Below the pieces are notes generated by a model. That model was not told where the DNA came from. It made no database searches and saw only the letters and a program-made list of their open reading frames with translations. Below are positions 25,605 through 34,372 of a stretch of DNA of 60,463 bases, piece after piece. This stretch comes from Planctomycetales bacterium. GTDB lineage: Bacteria; Planctomycetota; Planctomycetia; Pirellulales; Pirellulaceae. Position 1 is the stretch's first letter; the number at the start of each line of letters is the position of its first letter. The position numbers and the translations under genes were made by a program. Location: contig JAGQOY010000018.1 of NCBI GenBank assembly GCA_020427005.1, forward strand, positions 1-60,463. The letters run 5' to 3'.

Positions 25605-27887
25605 ATGCGACTAACACTGCGTACGCTGCTTGCCTATCGTGACAACGTTCTAAATCCCGCCGATCGCGAAGATTTGCATCAGCGAATTCAACAAAGTGAG
25701 TTTGCCAGCAACCTGCTACGGCGCATCGAGATTGTGACACGGCGCACTCGTTCTGCACCGTCACCACTTGGAGAAGGACTGGGGCGCGATGCCAACACAA
25801 TTTCTGAGTATATTGACGACATTCTACCCAGTGAATCAACTCCTGAGCTTGAGCGAGTTTGCCTGGAAACGGATCAACAATTGGCAGAACTTGCGGATTG
25901 CCACCATCTGTTGGCCACTGCGCTGAACACGCAAGTGCATATTTCCCCAGCAGCTCGCGCTCGGATTGTGGCTGGGATTGACCTGGAGCAACGTGAACAA
26001 TTGGCCGTAGAGCTACGCACACGGTTTCGCATGCTGAGGAAAGAGTTGACAGGAGACTCAGGTGTTACGGCTAAAATTGTGCGCATGGATCCAGGTAACA
26101 GTCGCTTGGCTGGTCCACAGTTAGCATTGCGTCCTGACAATTTAGCGGACGAATTCTCTGGCGAGGTGAACGACCGAATCGTTCCTGGGCGAGAAGTTTC
26201 CACCGGTCAATCTAGTCAGACCGTGGATGTTCTGGCACCGATGCTTTCCTCTGGAGGAGAATCTATCAAGCCGCAAGGAATGTCGCTCGAGGGAGAACAT
26301 CTAGCAAGAGAGGTACCCGAGTACTTGAAAGAACACTCTCGGCAGCTTTGGGTAGCACCTCTGGCAGTGCTGGGGCTACTAATCGTACTTGCAGGGCTTA
26401 CCTATATCGCACTCGGTCCCCAGGAGAAAATCCTTGCGCTTTTCCGAGGCGACGAAGGTGCCCCAATCCAATCGAAAGCTGACGAATCAGAAGCTGATGC
26501 AACGCCAGCTCACAATGACAGCCAGGATCAGAATTCACCGGCTGATCCAGAACTCGTAGATCAGGTTCCTGCGATCGACAATGAGGGCGAACCGATCAAC
26601 GTCAGGGAAACCGATTTGCTAGATAACGACCCGGGCGATGGTTCCGAGATGCCCTTAGTAATCGATTCGGACACTCCGTCGATCGACAAGTCCGACTTGA
26701 ATTCGGCTGTTGAACCCACGGTAGATACTGAAGTTAAGTCACCTGAGTTGCAACTTAGCTGGCGACCAATCGATGGTTTCAATGCGTTTGCCACGGTGCT
26801 CGTTGCCCAGGCAGACGATTGGCAGTACTTGAGTGCGAATCAAACTGCACTCATTCCCGGACGCTTTTTGGTCGGTCCGGGGTCCGTTGTTGAACTTTCA
26901 GTCGGAGGGACGAAACTCGACTGCTTTGGTCCGTGTATCGGAGAGATCGGAATTGATAACGGTTCCTGCGTTCTGAAGACGGACTTTGTGCAAGCAGTTT
27001 TGAAAGGGGATGTAGGTACAAGTTTAAAGATTGATGTTGCCGGCGCGAGACACACAGTAGAACTAAGAGGCAAAGATAGTGCTGTTTCCTTTCAGCAATC
27101 GCGACGCAGATTGCGGTTTGGTCCTGCGCAGGATGATACCTACTGGCAACCATACACGATTATGATCGCTGTTGGAGGTCAGGCCCTTCTGAGCCAAGAA
27201 ACTGACGCATCAGCTCCTTATCGCCTTGCCGCCGGAACCGGCATTGCCTATCCCAGGGGCTCTGTAGGGCAACCTTTCGAGGTGCAGACGGTGCCCCAGT
27301 GGTTGAGAGGCTCAGTACGTCCTATTGATCGCTTGGCCTGCCAGACCGTCTCGGAAACTCTTGGGGAAAAGGATGCAAGTTTAGAAGATTCGTTGACGCA
27401 GCTGTTGTCCGACGTCCGCGCTGAAGTTCGAGCGCAAGCTTGCCAGATCTGTTTGCTGCTTGGTGATTGGCGCCCTTTTGTAAAACTTCTGGATGACCCC
27501 GATGCGGCTGCCCATTGGCGTGCTGCCATCGAGCTAGCTTGGCAAATGATTGGTACAACAAGTTCTGAGGCATCTGGATTGAAAGAGGCCCTGCGTAATG
27601 CTTACGGAGAGGATGGTGAACTATTATTCTCTCTAGCCTGCGGATTCCCCGAGGATTCGTTACGCGGAGACGAAGCATCCCGTTTGGTGACAAGGTTGGA
27701 ATCCAACCGAGTGCTCGATCGCGTACTGGTTTTCGAGCAACTTCGACTCATCACTGGACAGGACTTGGGTTACTTGGCGGCCCGCCCAAGTAAGTCAGCC
27801 ACACAAAGTTGGAAGAGGGAACTTTTGAGCAACCGACTAACAGGACAAACAGTTCATCAACCAATTTACGAAGCCGACTCGCCATGA
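25605..27887 (+). CDS. Large single-span membrane protein, anti-sigma/FecR-like layout, function unknown
   Basis: 760 residues. GGAGG precedes ATG 25605 by 10 bases. The N-terminal ~240 residues are helical and presumably cytoplasmic (MRLTLRTLLAYRDNVLNPAD, DDILPSESTPELERVCLETD). A membrane segment follows at about 247-266 (WVAPLAVLGLLIVLAGLTYI). Then comes an acidic, disordered linker rich in Asp/Glu (about 280-380), a beta-rich part that looks like a FecR-type domain (RFLVGPGSVVELSVGGTKL), and a C-terminal helical region with HEAT-like elements (LSDVRAEVRAQACQICLLLG). The order suits a membrane sensor or anti-sigma protein but no named family is recognised. It stands alone between a divergent gene and the RNase H-like gene. 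Confidence 0.72.
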   Translation: MRLTLRTLLAYRDNVLNPADREDLHQRIQQSEFASNLLRRIEIVTRRTRSAPSPLGEGLGRDANTISEYIDDILPSESTPELERVCLETDQQLAELADCHHLLATALNTQVHISPAARARIVAGIDLEQREQLAVELRTRFRMLRKELTGDSGVTAKIVRMDPGNSRLAGPQLALRPDNLADEFSGEVNDRIVPGREVSTGQSSQTVDVLAPMLSSGGESIKPQGMSLEGEHLAREVPEYLKEHSRQLWVAPLAVLGLLIVLAGLTYIALGPQEKILALFRGDEGAPIQSKADESEADATPAHNDSQDQNSPADPELVDQVPAIDNEGEPINVRETDLLDNDPGDGSEMPLVIDSDTPSIDKSDLNSAVEPTVDTEVKSPELQLSWRPIDGFNAFATVLVAQADDWQYLSANQTALIPGRFLVGPGSVVELSVGGTKLDCFGPCIGEIGIDNGSCVLKTDFVQAVLKGDVGTSLKIDVAGARHTVELRGKDSAVSFQQSRRRLRFGPAQDDTYWQPYTIMIAVGGQALLSQETDASAPYRLAAGTGIAYPRGSVGQPFEVQTVPQWLRGSVRPIDRLACQTVSETLGEKDASLEDSLTQLLSDVRAEVRAQACQICLLLGDWRPFVKLLDDPDAAAHWRAAIELAWQMIGTTSSEASGLKEALRNAYGEDGELLFSLACGFPEDSLRGDEASRLVTRLESNRVLDRVLVFEQLRLITGQDLGYLAARPSKSATQSWKRELLSNRLTGQTVHQPIYEADSP

Positions 27888-28494
27888 TTCGATTTCTCCC
27901 TGCGAATTAACTCTTTCGATCATGACGTTAACGACCAGGCTGAGTCGTTGCAAACCGTAGAATCTGCGCAATGAGCCGGTCATGCAGGTCCGGCAAGATT
28001 TCATGTTAGGAATTCATCCAGGATCCTTGCAGCCAAAAACGATATCCATTCTCATCGCCGCGCAAATACTGGAAGATTAACCTACTGGAATCTTGGTAAC
28101 CTGGCGCAGAAGACACTTGGGGCCATCTAATGGATGTCCAGTGCTTGGCCAGGCTAATTGTCTGAGTTCCGAGCTCGGCGAATGTGCCAGGTTAATCTAG
28201 GACCACGGAAGGGATTCGTTCGGTTTGTATGTATTTTGAGAATTGACACCGACTAGCTTCTTTGAACCTTCCGCTTCGACGAAACCAAACGCATGATAAT
28301 GCGATCGATGCCAAGGGCAAGTCAAAACAATGCCCCTGCCAGAGTGTTGTTTGGTGGCCCGAAAGGTTTGGGGAGTAGGTTGTTCCCTTAAATTGAGGCG
28401 CGAAAAGTTCTCGCTTTTGCGTGCACCGATAGCCACTTGAGTTCCCCTCTTGGAACGAAATTGGCGGTATTCCCGATAGCGTGAGGAGTATTTG
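27888..28494. other. Intergenic region
   Basis: About 607 bases. It contains a weak hairpin near 27930 (AACGAC, 8-base loop, GTCGTT) that may help end the upstream transcript. A 203-codon minus frame at 28197-28808 crosses it but is a shadow of the RNase H-like gene. No gene is called here. Confidence 0.5.
28483..28488 (+). promoter_or_regulatory. Ribosome binding site deciding ATG 28495
   Basis: GAGGAG six bases before ATG 28495; the TTG three bases upstream is the less likely start. Confidence 0.6.
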
Positions 28495-29118
28495 ATGGTT
28501 GCCATAGAACCCCATTTTCTACTGTTTTGCAATAGTTTCCTTCCGGATACAGCCGCTCGGAATGTCGGCGGTTTGGGGCGAACAGCAGCCCTTGGACGGT
28601 GGCATTTTGTGCTGGAGCGATTGGACGGTCCCGAGAAGCTAGAAGCGGCTGATAGCGAAGCGGGTATAAACGAGGAACGCTTGTCGTTGCTAGCAGTTGT
28701 GAGAGGACTAGAAGCTCTGGAACAGCCCAGCCATGTCACGTTGATTACGACCAGTAAATACGTTTCTCGGGGACTACGCTGTGGATTGGCAGCATGGCGC
28801 GAGAACAACTACACGTGGGAAAGTTTTGGTGTACGGCGACCTATCCGGAATTCTGACTTGTGGCAGCGGATTGACACTGCTCAAAAATTTCACGGAATTA
28901 ATTGTCGCTATCTAGAAGCTGCAACGGCGGCCCAGACACAGGCCGAATACAGCGCATTGGCCTCGAAACAATCGCCGCCAAGGTCAGAATTTTCTCCCAA
29001 AGTCGCCGCAAGGCAGATTACTCCTCCTCTGTCTAGTTCGATCCTTGGGTGGCTTAACAATGCGGGGCGAAAGATGCGGCGACGCTTGGCAGGACGAGAG
29101 CTGGTTATGGGAACTTAA
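28495..29118 (+). CDS. RNase H-like fold protein with degenerate active site
   Basis: 207 residues. Residues about 60-135 align by eye with RNase HI: INEERLSLLAVVRGLEALEQ matches the ELMAAIVALEAL helix, VTLITTSKYVSRGLRCGLAA matches LSTDSQYVRQGI, and VRRPIRNSDLWQRIDTAQKF matches KPVKNVDLWQRLD. The catalytic Glu is plausible (NEER), but the central Asp of the LSTDS motif is Thr (ITTSK), and the C-terminal Asp after GHAG is not seen. A basic, Ser/Pro-rich tail follows (GWLNNAGRKMRRRLAGRE). It may bind RNA:DNA or RNA without cutting. It precedes glgB by 83 bp. Confidence 0.78.
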   Translation: MVAIEPHFLLFCNSFLPDTAARNVGGLGRTAALGRWHFVLERLDGPEKLEAADSEAGINEERLSLLAVVRGLEALEQPSHVTLITTSKYVSRGLRCGLAAWRENNYTWESFGVRRPIRNSDLWQRIDTAQKFHGINCRYLEAATAAQTQAEYSALASKQSPPRSEFSPKVAARQITPPLSSSILGWLNNAGRKMRRRLAGRELVMGT

Positions 29119-29201
29119 ACTCTCCTTGGACCGCTAGGCGATTCCAACTGACCTCGATATAGATACCGGGTATAACAATACATAACGAATGGAGACACAG
29201 C

Positions 29202-31412
29202 GTGCGGACACAGCTTTCGTTGCAGGGAATTAGTCGCTTGGTAGAAGGGACTCTGGAGAATCCTGCACAGCTTCTGGGGCCTCATCCAGTTAGCTATGGC
29301 GATCGACAGGCAATCTCAGTGAGAGCTTTTTTGCCCGATAGTGATCAGGTCTGGCTGGTTGATCAGCAGCATGCCACGCATGTACCGATGAGAAGGATTC
29401 ATCCCGCAGGATTTTACGAAGCCATCTGTTCCGCAGATACTCGGGCACAAGATTATCGACTTCGAATTGCCTCCAAATCTGGTGAAATAATTGAAATGCA
29501 TGATCCATACGCAGTTTCTCCATTGCTCACCGAGTTCGATTTGTTTCTCTTTGGGCAAGGGCGCAATTGGAAGATCTACGAAAAACTAGGCGCTCATCGT
29601 CGGGTTGTGGACGGCGTTGCAGGAGTGAATTTCGCTGTCTGGGCGCCCAATGCTGAAAGCATCCAAGTTGTGGGTGATTTCAACGGCTGGAATGGTACAC
29701 AGCACCAATTGAGAAAACATATTCCAGCCGGCATTTGGGAGCTTTTTGTTCCTGAATTGACAGCTGGAGAAAAGTACAAGTTTCGAATTAAATCTCGCGG
29801 TGGAGCTACCGTAGATAAAACGGACCCCTACGGATTCTATGCTGAGCTCCCTCCACGCACCGCCTCTCTGGTTACCGATTTGGATACCTACCAATGGAAT
29901 GATCAAAGCTGGCTGGACCGTCGCGCCAGTTCCGATCCGCTGAACAAGGCCATCAATATCTACGAATTGCACTTGGGAAGCTGGAGACGCGATCCTGATG
30001 GACATCATGGGTGGATGAATTACCGAGATTTGGCACATGAGGTTGTCAGCTACTGCCAGGAAATGGGGTTTACTCATGTGGAACTAATGCCCATCAGTGA
30101 GCATCCGTTTACCGGTTCGTGGGGTTATCAAACGGTTGGCTATTTTGGCGTTACTAGCCGCTATGGAACTCCAGAGGATTTCATGTATTTCGTGGATCAT
30201 TGCCATCAGCATAACATCGGCGTAATCCTGGATTGGGTGCCTGCTCACTTCCCAAAAGACGGGCATGGATTGCGGCACTTTGATGGCACTGCCCTTTATG
30301 AACATGCTGATCCACGGCAGGGCGAGCATCCGGACTGGGGCACCATGATTTTCAATTATGGTCGGAATGAAGTTCGCAATTTCCTAGTTGCTAACTCTCT
30401 GTTTTGGCTCGATAAGTACCATATCGATGGCCTGCGAGTTGATGCCGTCGCTAGCATGTTGTATTTGGACTACAGTCGCAAAGATGGCGAATGGATACCA
30501 AACGCTTACGGTGGACGTGAAAATCTAGATGCCATTCACATGTTGCGAGAATTCAATGAACAGGCCCATGGTCAGTTTCCCGGTATCTTGACCCTGGCGG
30601 AGGAGTCTACTGCTTGGCCCGGTGTCAGCCGACCGACCAGTTGCGGAGGACTTGGGTTTTCTGTGAAGTGGAACATGGGATGGATGAACGATACATTGCG
30701 TTACATGCACCACGATCCTATACACCGACAGTTCCACCACGATGAACTTACGTTCAGCTTGATATATGCTTTTACAGAAAATTTTGCACTGCCACTTTCG
30801 CATGACGAAGTAGTGCATGGAAAAGGTGCATTGATTAGTCAGATGGCCGGAGACTTGTGGCAAAAGTTTGCCAACCTCCGGTTACTTTACTCCTACATGT
30901 GGACTCACCCAGGCAAAAAACTACTTTTCATGGGCAGCGAAATCGCTCAATGGCATGAGTGGGATTACGACTCGGAAATACAGTGGGACCTGCTGCAATG
31001 GGATACTCACAGTGGTATCAAGAGATTGGTAGCAGATCTGAATCATTTGGTGATTCAAGAGCCTGCTCTACATGAGGTTGATTTCAAGTCATCCGGTTTC
31101 GAGTGGATCGACTGTATGAATCGGCACGATAGCATTATTAGCTTCATTCGGCGGGCGCAGGATCCAAAGGACTTCTTGATCGTGGCCTCCAATTTCACAC
31201 CAGTTGTGCGCGAGGGCTACCGTCTAGGCGTACCCCAGGCCGGAATGTATCGCGAAATCTTCAACAGCGACTCAGTCTACTATGCAGGTAGCAATGTCGG
31301 TAATCATCCGGGCTGCACGGCGACTAAGCTCCCTCACCACGGTCGTCCAGCCTCAATCCACGTCAACTTACCACCCCTGTCGACAATCGTGCTCAAACCG
31401 GATTTCAATTGA
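29202..31412 (+). CDS. glgB: 1,4-alpha-glucan branching enzyme
   Basis: 736 residues, normal for the two-CBM48 form. It forms alpha-1,6 branches in glycogen. An N-terminal N1/N2 region with CBM48 (VNFAVWAPNAESIQVVGDFN, about 140-165) precedes the GH13 barrel. Catalytic residues are in GLRVDAVASMLYLDYS (nucleophile Asp, about 412), LAEESTAWPGVS (Glu, about 465) and LPLSHDEVVHGKGAL (Asp, about 533). The start is GTG 29202, with GGAG seven bases upstream. No other glg gene is nearby, so the glycogen operon is dispersed. Confidence 0.96.
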   Translation: MRTQLSLQGISRLVEGTLENPAQLLGPHPVSYGDRQAISVRAFLPDSDQVWLVDQQHATHVPMRRIHPAGFYEAICSADTRAQDYRLRIASKSGEIIEMHDPYAVSPLLTEFDLFLFGQGRNWKIYEKLGAHRRVVDGVAGVNFAVWAPNAESIQVVGDFNGWNGTQHQLRKHIPAGIWELFVPELTAGEKYKFRIKSRGGATVDKTDPYGFYAELPPRTASLVTDLDTYQWNDQSWLDRRASSDPLNKAINIYELHLGSWRRDPDGHHGWMNYRDLAHEVVSYCQEMGFTHVELMPISEHPFTGSWGYQTVGYFGVTSRYGTPEDFMYFVDHCHQHNIGVILDWVPAHFPKDGHGLRHFDGTALYEHADPRQGEHPDWGTMIFNYGRNEVRNFLVANSLFWLDKYHIDGLRVDAVASMLYLDYSRKDGEWIPNAYGGRENLDAIHMLREFNEQAHGQFPGILTLAEESTAWPGVSRPTSCGGLGFSVKWNMGWMNDTLRYMHHDPIHRQFHHDELTFSLIYAFTENFALPLSHDEVVHGKGALISQMAGDLWQKFANLRLLYSYMWTHPGKKLLFMGSEIAQWHEWDYDSEIQWDLLQWDTHSGIKRLVADLNHLVIQEPALHEVDFKSSGFEWIDCMNRHDSIISFIRRAQDPKDFLIVASNFTPVVREGYRLGVPQAGMYREIFNSDSVYYAGSNVGNHPGCTATKLPHHGRPASIHVNLPPLSTIVLKPDFN

Positions 31413-31483
31413 TTTTCTCAGTTTCCGTTCTATGCACCGCGTATTTGTGGTTGCCCATGTGCGCTTTGTGCCCATTTTCAGAG

Positions 31484-31558
31484 ACCCGATACATTGGCGA
31501 GGGATAAACGCCAAGTGTGATGGAAACCGTAAATCAGTCCCTCACTTACGTATCGGGT
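31484..31558. repeat. REP-like palindromic element
   Basis: The left arm 31484-31504 (ACCCGATAC, 6 bases, GAGGGA) and the right arm 31538-31558 pair at 17 of 21 positions, with a 33-base spacer. The arm type ACCCGATACG..GAGGGA is similar to dispersed palindromes I recall from other planctomycete genomes (recollection, not checked). It lacks a terminal T-run. Confidence 0.7.
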
Positions 31559-31564
31559 TAAGTA

Positions 31565-31593
31565 GATTTCGAATACGAAACCTCAAAAACCTT
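31565..31593 (+). repeat. Dispersed repeat, copy B (3' part)
   Basis: GATTTCGAATACGAAACCTC and the following nine bases match 37884-37914 (27 of 31 aligned columns, two one-base gaps). It starts seven bases after the REP-like palindrome. Confidence 0.65.
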
Positions 31594-31958
31594 GTTTGCC
31601 CCTACTTTTCCACGCATTGCTTGGAAGGTAGGCCGAGTCCCTTCCCGGCACAACACCGTTCTTTCTTGTCGCCCTTTCGAGGCTCTGGTACGCCAGGGAG
31701 CACGCTGTCGCAGCGCTGAAAAAAAGAATACAATTCAGTTCAGGTTGTCAGCACAGGGCAAACTCTGTTTTCACAATGGTGAGCAGTCAATTGATGAGCG
31801 AAGGAGTGTAATCTCCTTTGCATCTTCCGACTTGGCAAACCATCTCAAGCAGGTAAAGCTTCGGAATCAGGCAATTCGCCCGATGCTAGTGCCCTTGGCC
31901 AATCTGTATTCTCTGCCGGTTGATCCATTCATTTCTCCTTCCCTCGAAAGCCTGCATC

Positions 31959-32582
31959 ATGCATTGTTCTCACGTGACTCGGTTGTTCCTCTGTTCCATT
32001 TCGTTTCTCGTTTTCGCTAATCTCGCAGCAGCTCAAGACGAAAAATGGATAACGCTATTTGATGGCAAGAGCATGGACGGTTGGGAAAAGGTAGGCCGAG
32101 AAGAGAGCAAATGGTCTGTAAGCGAAGGTGCTCTGCATGGTTCAGGCCCAGCAAGCATGCTCGTATGTACTCAAGGTCCATACAAGAATTTCAAATACCG
32201 AGCCGAAGTTCGTATCAACGACAAGGGCAATTCCGGCCTGTATTTTCGCACGACTCGCAAACCCGGATTCACCGATGGTTACGAGGCTCAGATCGACAGC
32301 ACGCACACAGATCCAATCCGGACCGGATCCTTATATGGGATGTGCCATGTTTACCAACAGCTCGTCAAACCAGACACGTGGTTTACTTACGAGCTTGAAG
32401 TCCGAGACGATGTCTGGCGAGGGCGTGAAATGACTCGTATTAAGATCACGGTCGACGGTAATGAACTCTTTGAGTACTTAGATTTCGATAAGACATTCAA
32501 AGAAGGTCATTTTGCTTTCCAACAACATGATCCGGGTAGTCGCGTTGATATTCGCAAGGTTGAAGTGCTTCCGTTGCCCTAA
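31959..32582 (+). CDS. Secreted DUF1080 (3-keto-disaccharide hydrolase-like) protein 1
   Basis: 207 residues from ATG 31959; the frame is open to 31920. The signal peptide is MHCSHVTRLFLCSISFLVFA, cut near AAAQD. The DUF1080 fold starts with WITLFDGKSMDGWEKVGR and contains GNSGLYFRTTRKPGFTDGYE (about 90-109) and EGHFAFQQHDPGSRVDIRKV at the end. These proteins are exported beta-sandwiches; some members hydrolyse 3-keto sugars, but the substrate here is unknown. It is followed by a second DUF1080 gene 172 bp downstream and then by TatD. Confidence 0.88.
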   Translation: MHCSHVTRLFLCSISFLVFANLAAAQDEKWITLFDGKSMDGWEKVGREESKWSVSEGALHGSGPASMLVCTQGPYKNFKYRAEVRINDKGNSGLYFRTTRKPGFTDGYEAQIDSTHTDPIRTGSLYGMCHVYQQLVKPDTWFTYELEVRDDVWRGREMTRIKITVDGNELFEYLDFDKTFKEGHFAFQQHDPGSRVDIRKVEVLPLP

Positions 32583-32754
32583 GTTGTATTTTCCATCGAT
32601 GCCGCAAACGTCATCGGTATGTTTACTCATGACGCAGGCAGCCCACCATTTCCAGGCTTCACGTTTAAGTTCTTGGAAATATCGTAGCCCCACTTGATCG
32701 CCGATTTGTCCGATAGCTGAAAAACTCGCCCCTTTTAACTAAGGATTCCACTCC

Positions 32755-33492
32755 ATGATTCGCACTTGCATTTTCCTCGGCCTCTGTTTAGTTGGCTACG
32801 ATGTCTATGCTCAAGCACCAGCCCTTCTGCATTCGGAACCAGACGGCATGAAGGCACTATTTGACGGAAAAACATTGGAGGGTTGGAGTGGCGACGAGCG
32901 TTTGTGGAGTGTACGAGAAGGGGTAATACATGGTGAAACTACAGAGCAAAACCCTGCTACCGGAAATACCTTCTTGATATGGCAAGGAGGTAAAGTCAAT
33001 GATTTTGAATTGCGATTGGCTTTCCGCTGTACTGCCACGAACAACTCGGGAATTCAGTACAGGTCCAAGCACATTCAGGAGGGAAACGTGCGAAACGCCT
33101 GGGTGGTTCGCGGCTATCAGCATGAAATTCGCAATGAAAACAGCCTCCCCAGCGTCTCCGGCTTCATCTACGACGAAGGAGGTAAGCGTGGACGCATGTG
33201 TCTCGTTGGTGAAAAGGTAGTGTGGGAACCAAGCGGTAAGAAAATCCTGGGATCGTTGATTAACGCTGAAGAATACGCCAAGTTGTTTAAATTGGACGAT
33301 TGGAACGAAGTTGCCATCATCGCTGTGGGAAACAAGATTCAGCATTTTCTCAATGGCCAACAAATAATTGAATTCACAGATGCAGCTCCAGACTTGGCTC
33401 TTAGTGAAGGTATTCTGGCTTTGCAGTTGCATGCTGGGAAACCTATGTGGGTCGAGTTTAAAGACATTCGGCTCAAAGATATGGGGCAATGA
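32755..33492 (+). CDS. Secreted DUF1080 (3-keto-disaccharide hydrolase-like) protein 2
   Basis: 245 residues. A signal peptide is visible (MIRTCIFLGLCLVGYDVYAQ). The domain begins MKALFDGKTLEGWSGDERLW and includes TNNSGIQYRSKHIQEGNVRN and EGILALQLHAGKPMWVEFKD. It is longer than its neighbour and clearly diverged from it, so this is not a recent duplication. The gene precedes TatD by 38 bp, and is probably cotranscribed with it. Exact substrate unknown. Confidence 0.88.
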   Translation: MIRTCIFLGLCLVGYDVYAQAPALLHSEPDGMKALFDGKTLEGWSGDERLWSVREGVIHGETTEQNPATGNTFLIWQGGKVNDFELRLAFRCTATNNSGIQYRSKHIQEGNVRNAWVVRGYQHEIRNENSLPSVSGFIYDEGGKRGRMCLVGEKVVWEPSGKKILGSLINAEEYAKLFKLDDWNEVAIIAVGNKIQHFLNGQQIIEFTDAAPDLALSEGILALQLHAGKPMWVEFKDIRLKDMGQ

Positions 33493-33516
33493 GCATCAAC
33501 TAGGTTGTCAACTGAA

Positions 33517-33523
33517 TGAGGAG
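33517..33523 (+). promoter_or_regulatory. Ribosome binding site deciding the tatD GTG start
   Basis: TGAGGAG ends seven bases before GTG 33531. The ATG at 33516 overlaps this site, so it cannot be the start the site serves; starting at GTG gives the family N-terminus MIVDTHAHL. Confidence 0.6.
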
Positions 33524-33530
33524 CGTGAGT

Positions 33531-34304
33531 GTGATAGTCGACACCCATGCACATTTAACGGACGACACCCTTTTTTCACAACTTGATAGCTTCTTGGCAC
33601 AAGCTGAACAAGCCTCAGTTCGTGCCATCTTGTGCGTTGGGACTACTGTCGAAACCTCGCGACGCGCTGTTGAGATTGCTGAGAAATTCTCTTGTGTGCG
33701 TGCGGCAGTGGGGATTCACCCAAATAACTGCTGTCAAGCCAATGCGGGAGAGTGGTCCGAAATTGAACAGCTTTGTCGGCATCCGAGGGTTGCGGCTCTT
33801 GGAGAGACTGGGCTCGACCGATACTGGGATGATTGCCCCTGGGAGACTCAAGTACAGTTTTTGAGGCAACATTTTGCTCTAAGTCGTCAGACAGGATTGC
33901 CAGTAGTTATCCATACGCGGGAGTGTGCTGAAGAGACGCTCGAAATTCTCTGCGAGGAAGCACGATTAGGTGACTTATCGGGTGTTATGCACTCCTTTAC
34001 GGGTTCCTTGGAGGTTGCACAAGGATGTCTCGAACTGGGGCTATATATTAGCTTTGCAGGAATGGTGACTTTCAAGAATGGAGTCGAAATACTGGAGGTC
34101 GCCAAGTTGATACCCAGCGACCGCCTGTTGGTGGAAACCGATGCACCCTACTTAACGCCGCATCCATTTCGTGGTAAACGACCAAATCACCCGGCGCTGG
34201 TTGTGCACACGCTGGAATGCATAGCTAAGGTTCGAGGCGTCCCATTTGAACGCTTAGCAGAATCAACATCCGAAAATGCCGCGCGATTGTTTGGGCCTTG
34301 GTAA
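33531..34304 (+). CDS. tatD: TatD family metal-dependent hydrolase (DNase)
   Basis: 257 residues from GTG 33531, giving MIVDTHAHLTDDTLFSQLDS; TatD proteins begin at this motif. Metal ligands are visible: HAH at the N-terminus, Glu in LGETGLDRYWDD (about 88), His in VIHTRECAEETL and VMHSFTGS, and Asp in LVETDAPYLTPHPFRGKRPN (about 202). The C-terminus is normal. TatD enzymes act on DNA ends or damaged bases, and some are deacylases. The GAGGAG before GTG 33531 supports this start, while ATG 33516 overlaps that ribosome site. Confidence 0.93.
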   Translation: MIVDTHAHLTDDTLFSQLDSFLAQAEQASVRAILCVGTTVETSRRAVEIAEKFSCVRAAVGIHPNNCCQANAGEWSEIEQLCRHPRVAALGETGLDRYWDDCPWETQVQFLRQHFALSRQTGLPVVIHTRECAEETLEILCEEARLGDLSGVMHSFTGSLEVAQGCLELGLYISFAGMVTFKNGVEILEVAKLIPSDRLLVETDAPYLTPHPFRGKRPNHPALVVHTLECIAKVRGVPFERLAESTSENAARLFGPW

Positions 34305-34372
34305 CGAAAGCATTTTGTAGGGCGCGAGGCTGGCTTTGATCGTACTCGTACTGGTACTTAGGGCAAAGCACG

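Larger units (their letters stand above)
31413..31958. other. Intergenic region with dispersed repeats
   Basis: About 545 bases after glgB, holding a palindromic element at 31484-31558 and a dispersed repeat fragment at 31565-31593. A 142-codon plus frame at 31592-32020 overlaps the next gene in another frame and is not called. Confidence 0.55.

Noticed and set aside
27930..27951. Short hairpin AACGAC-8-GTCGTT as terminator
   Set aside because: Only six pairs and no T-run; too weak to call.
28197..28808. 203-codon minus-strand frame
   Set aside because: It overlaps the RNase H-like gene antisense; composition is Arg/Ser-rich as expected for a shadow frame.
31592..32020. 142-codon plus-strand frame ahead of the first DUF1080 gene
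   Set aside because: It overlaps the DUF1080 signal peptide in another frame and lacks domain features.
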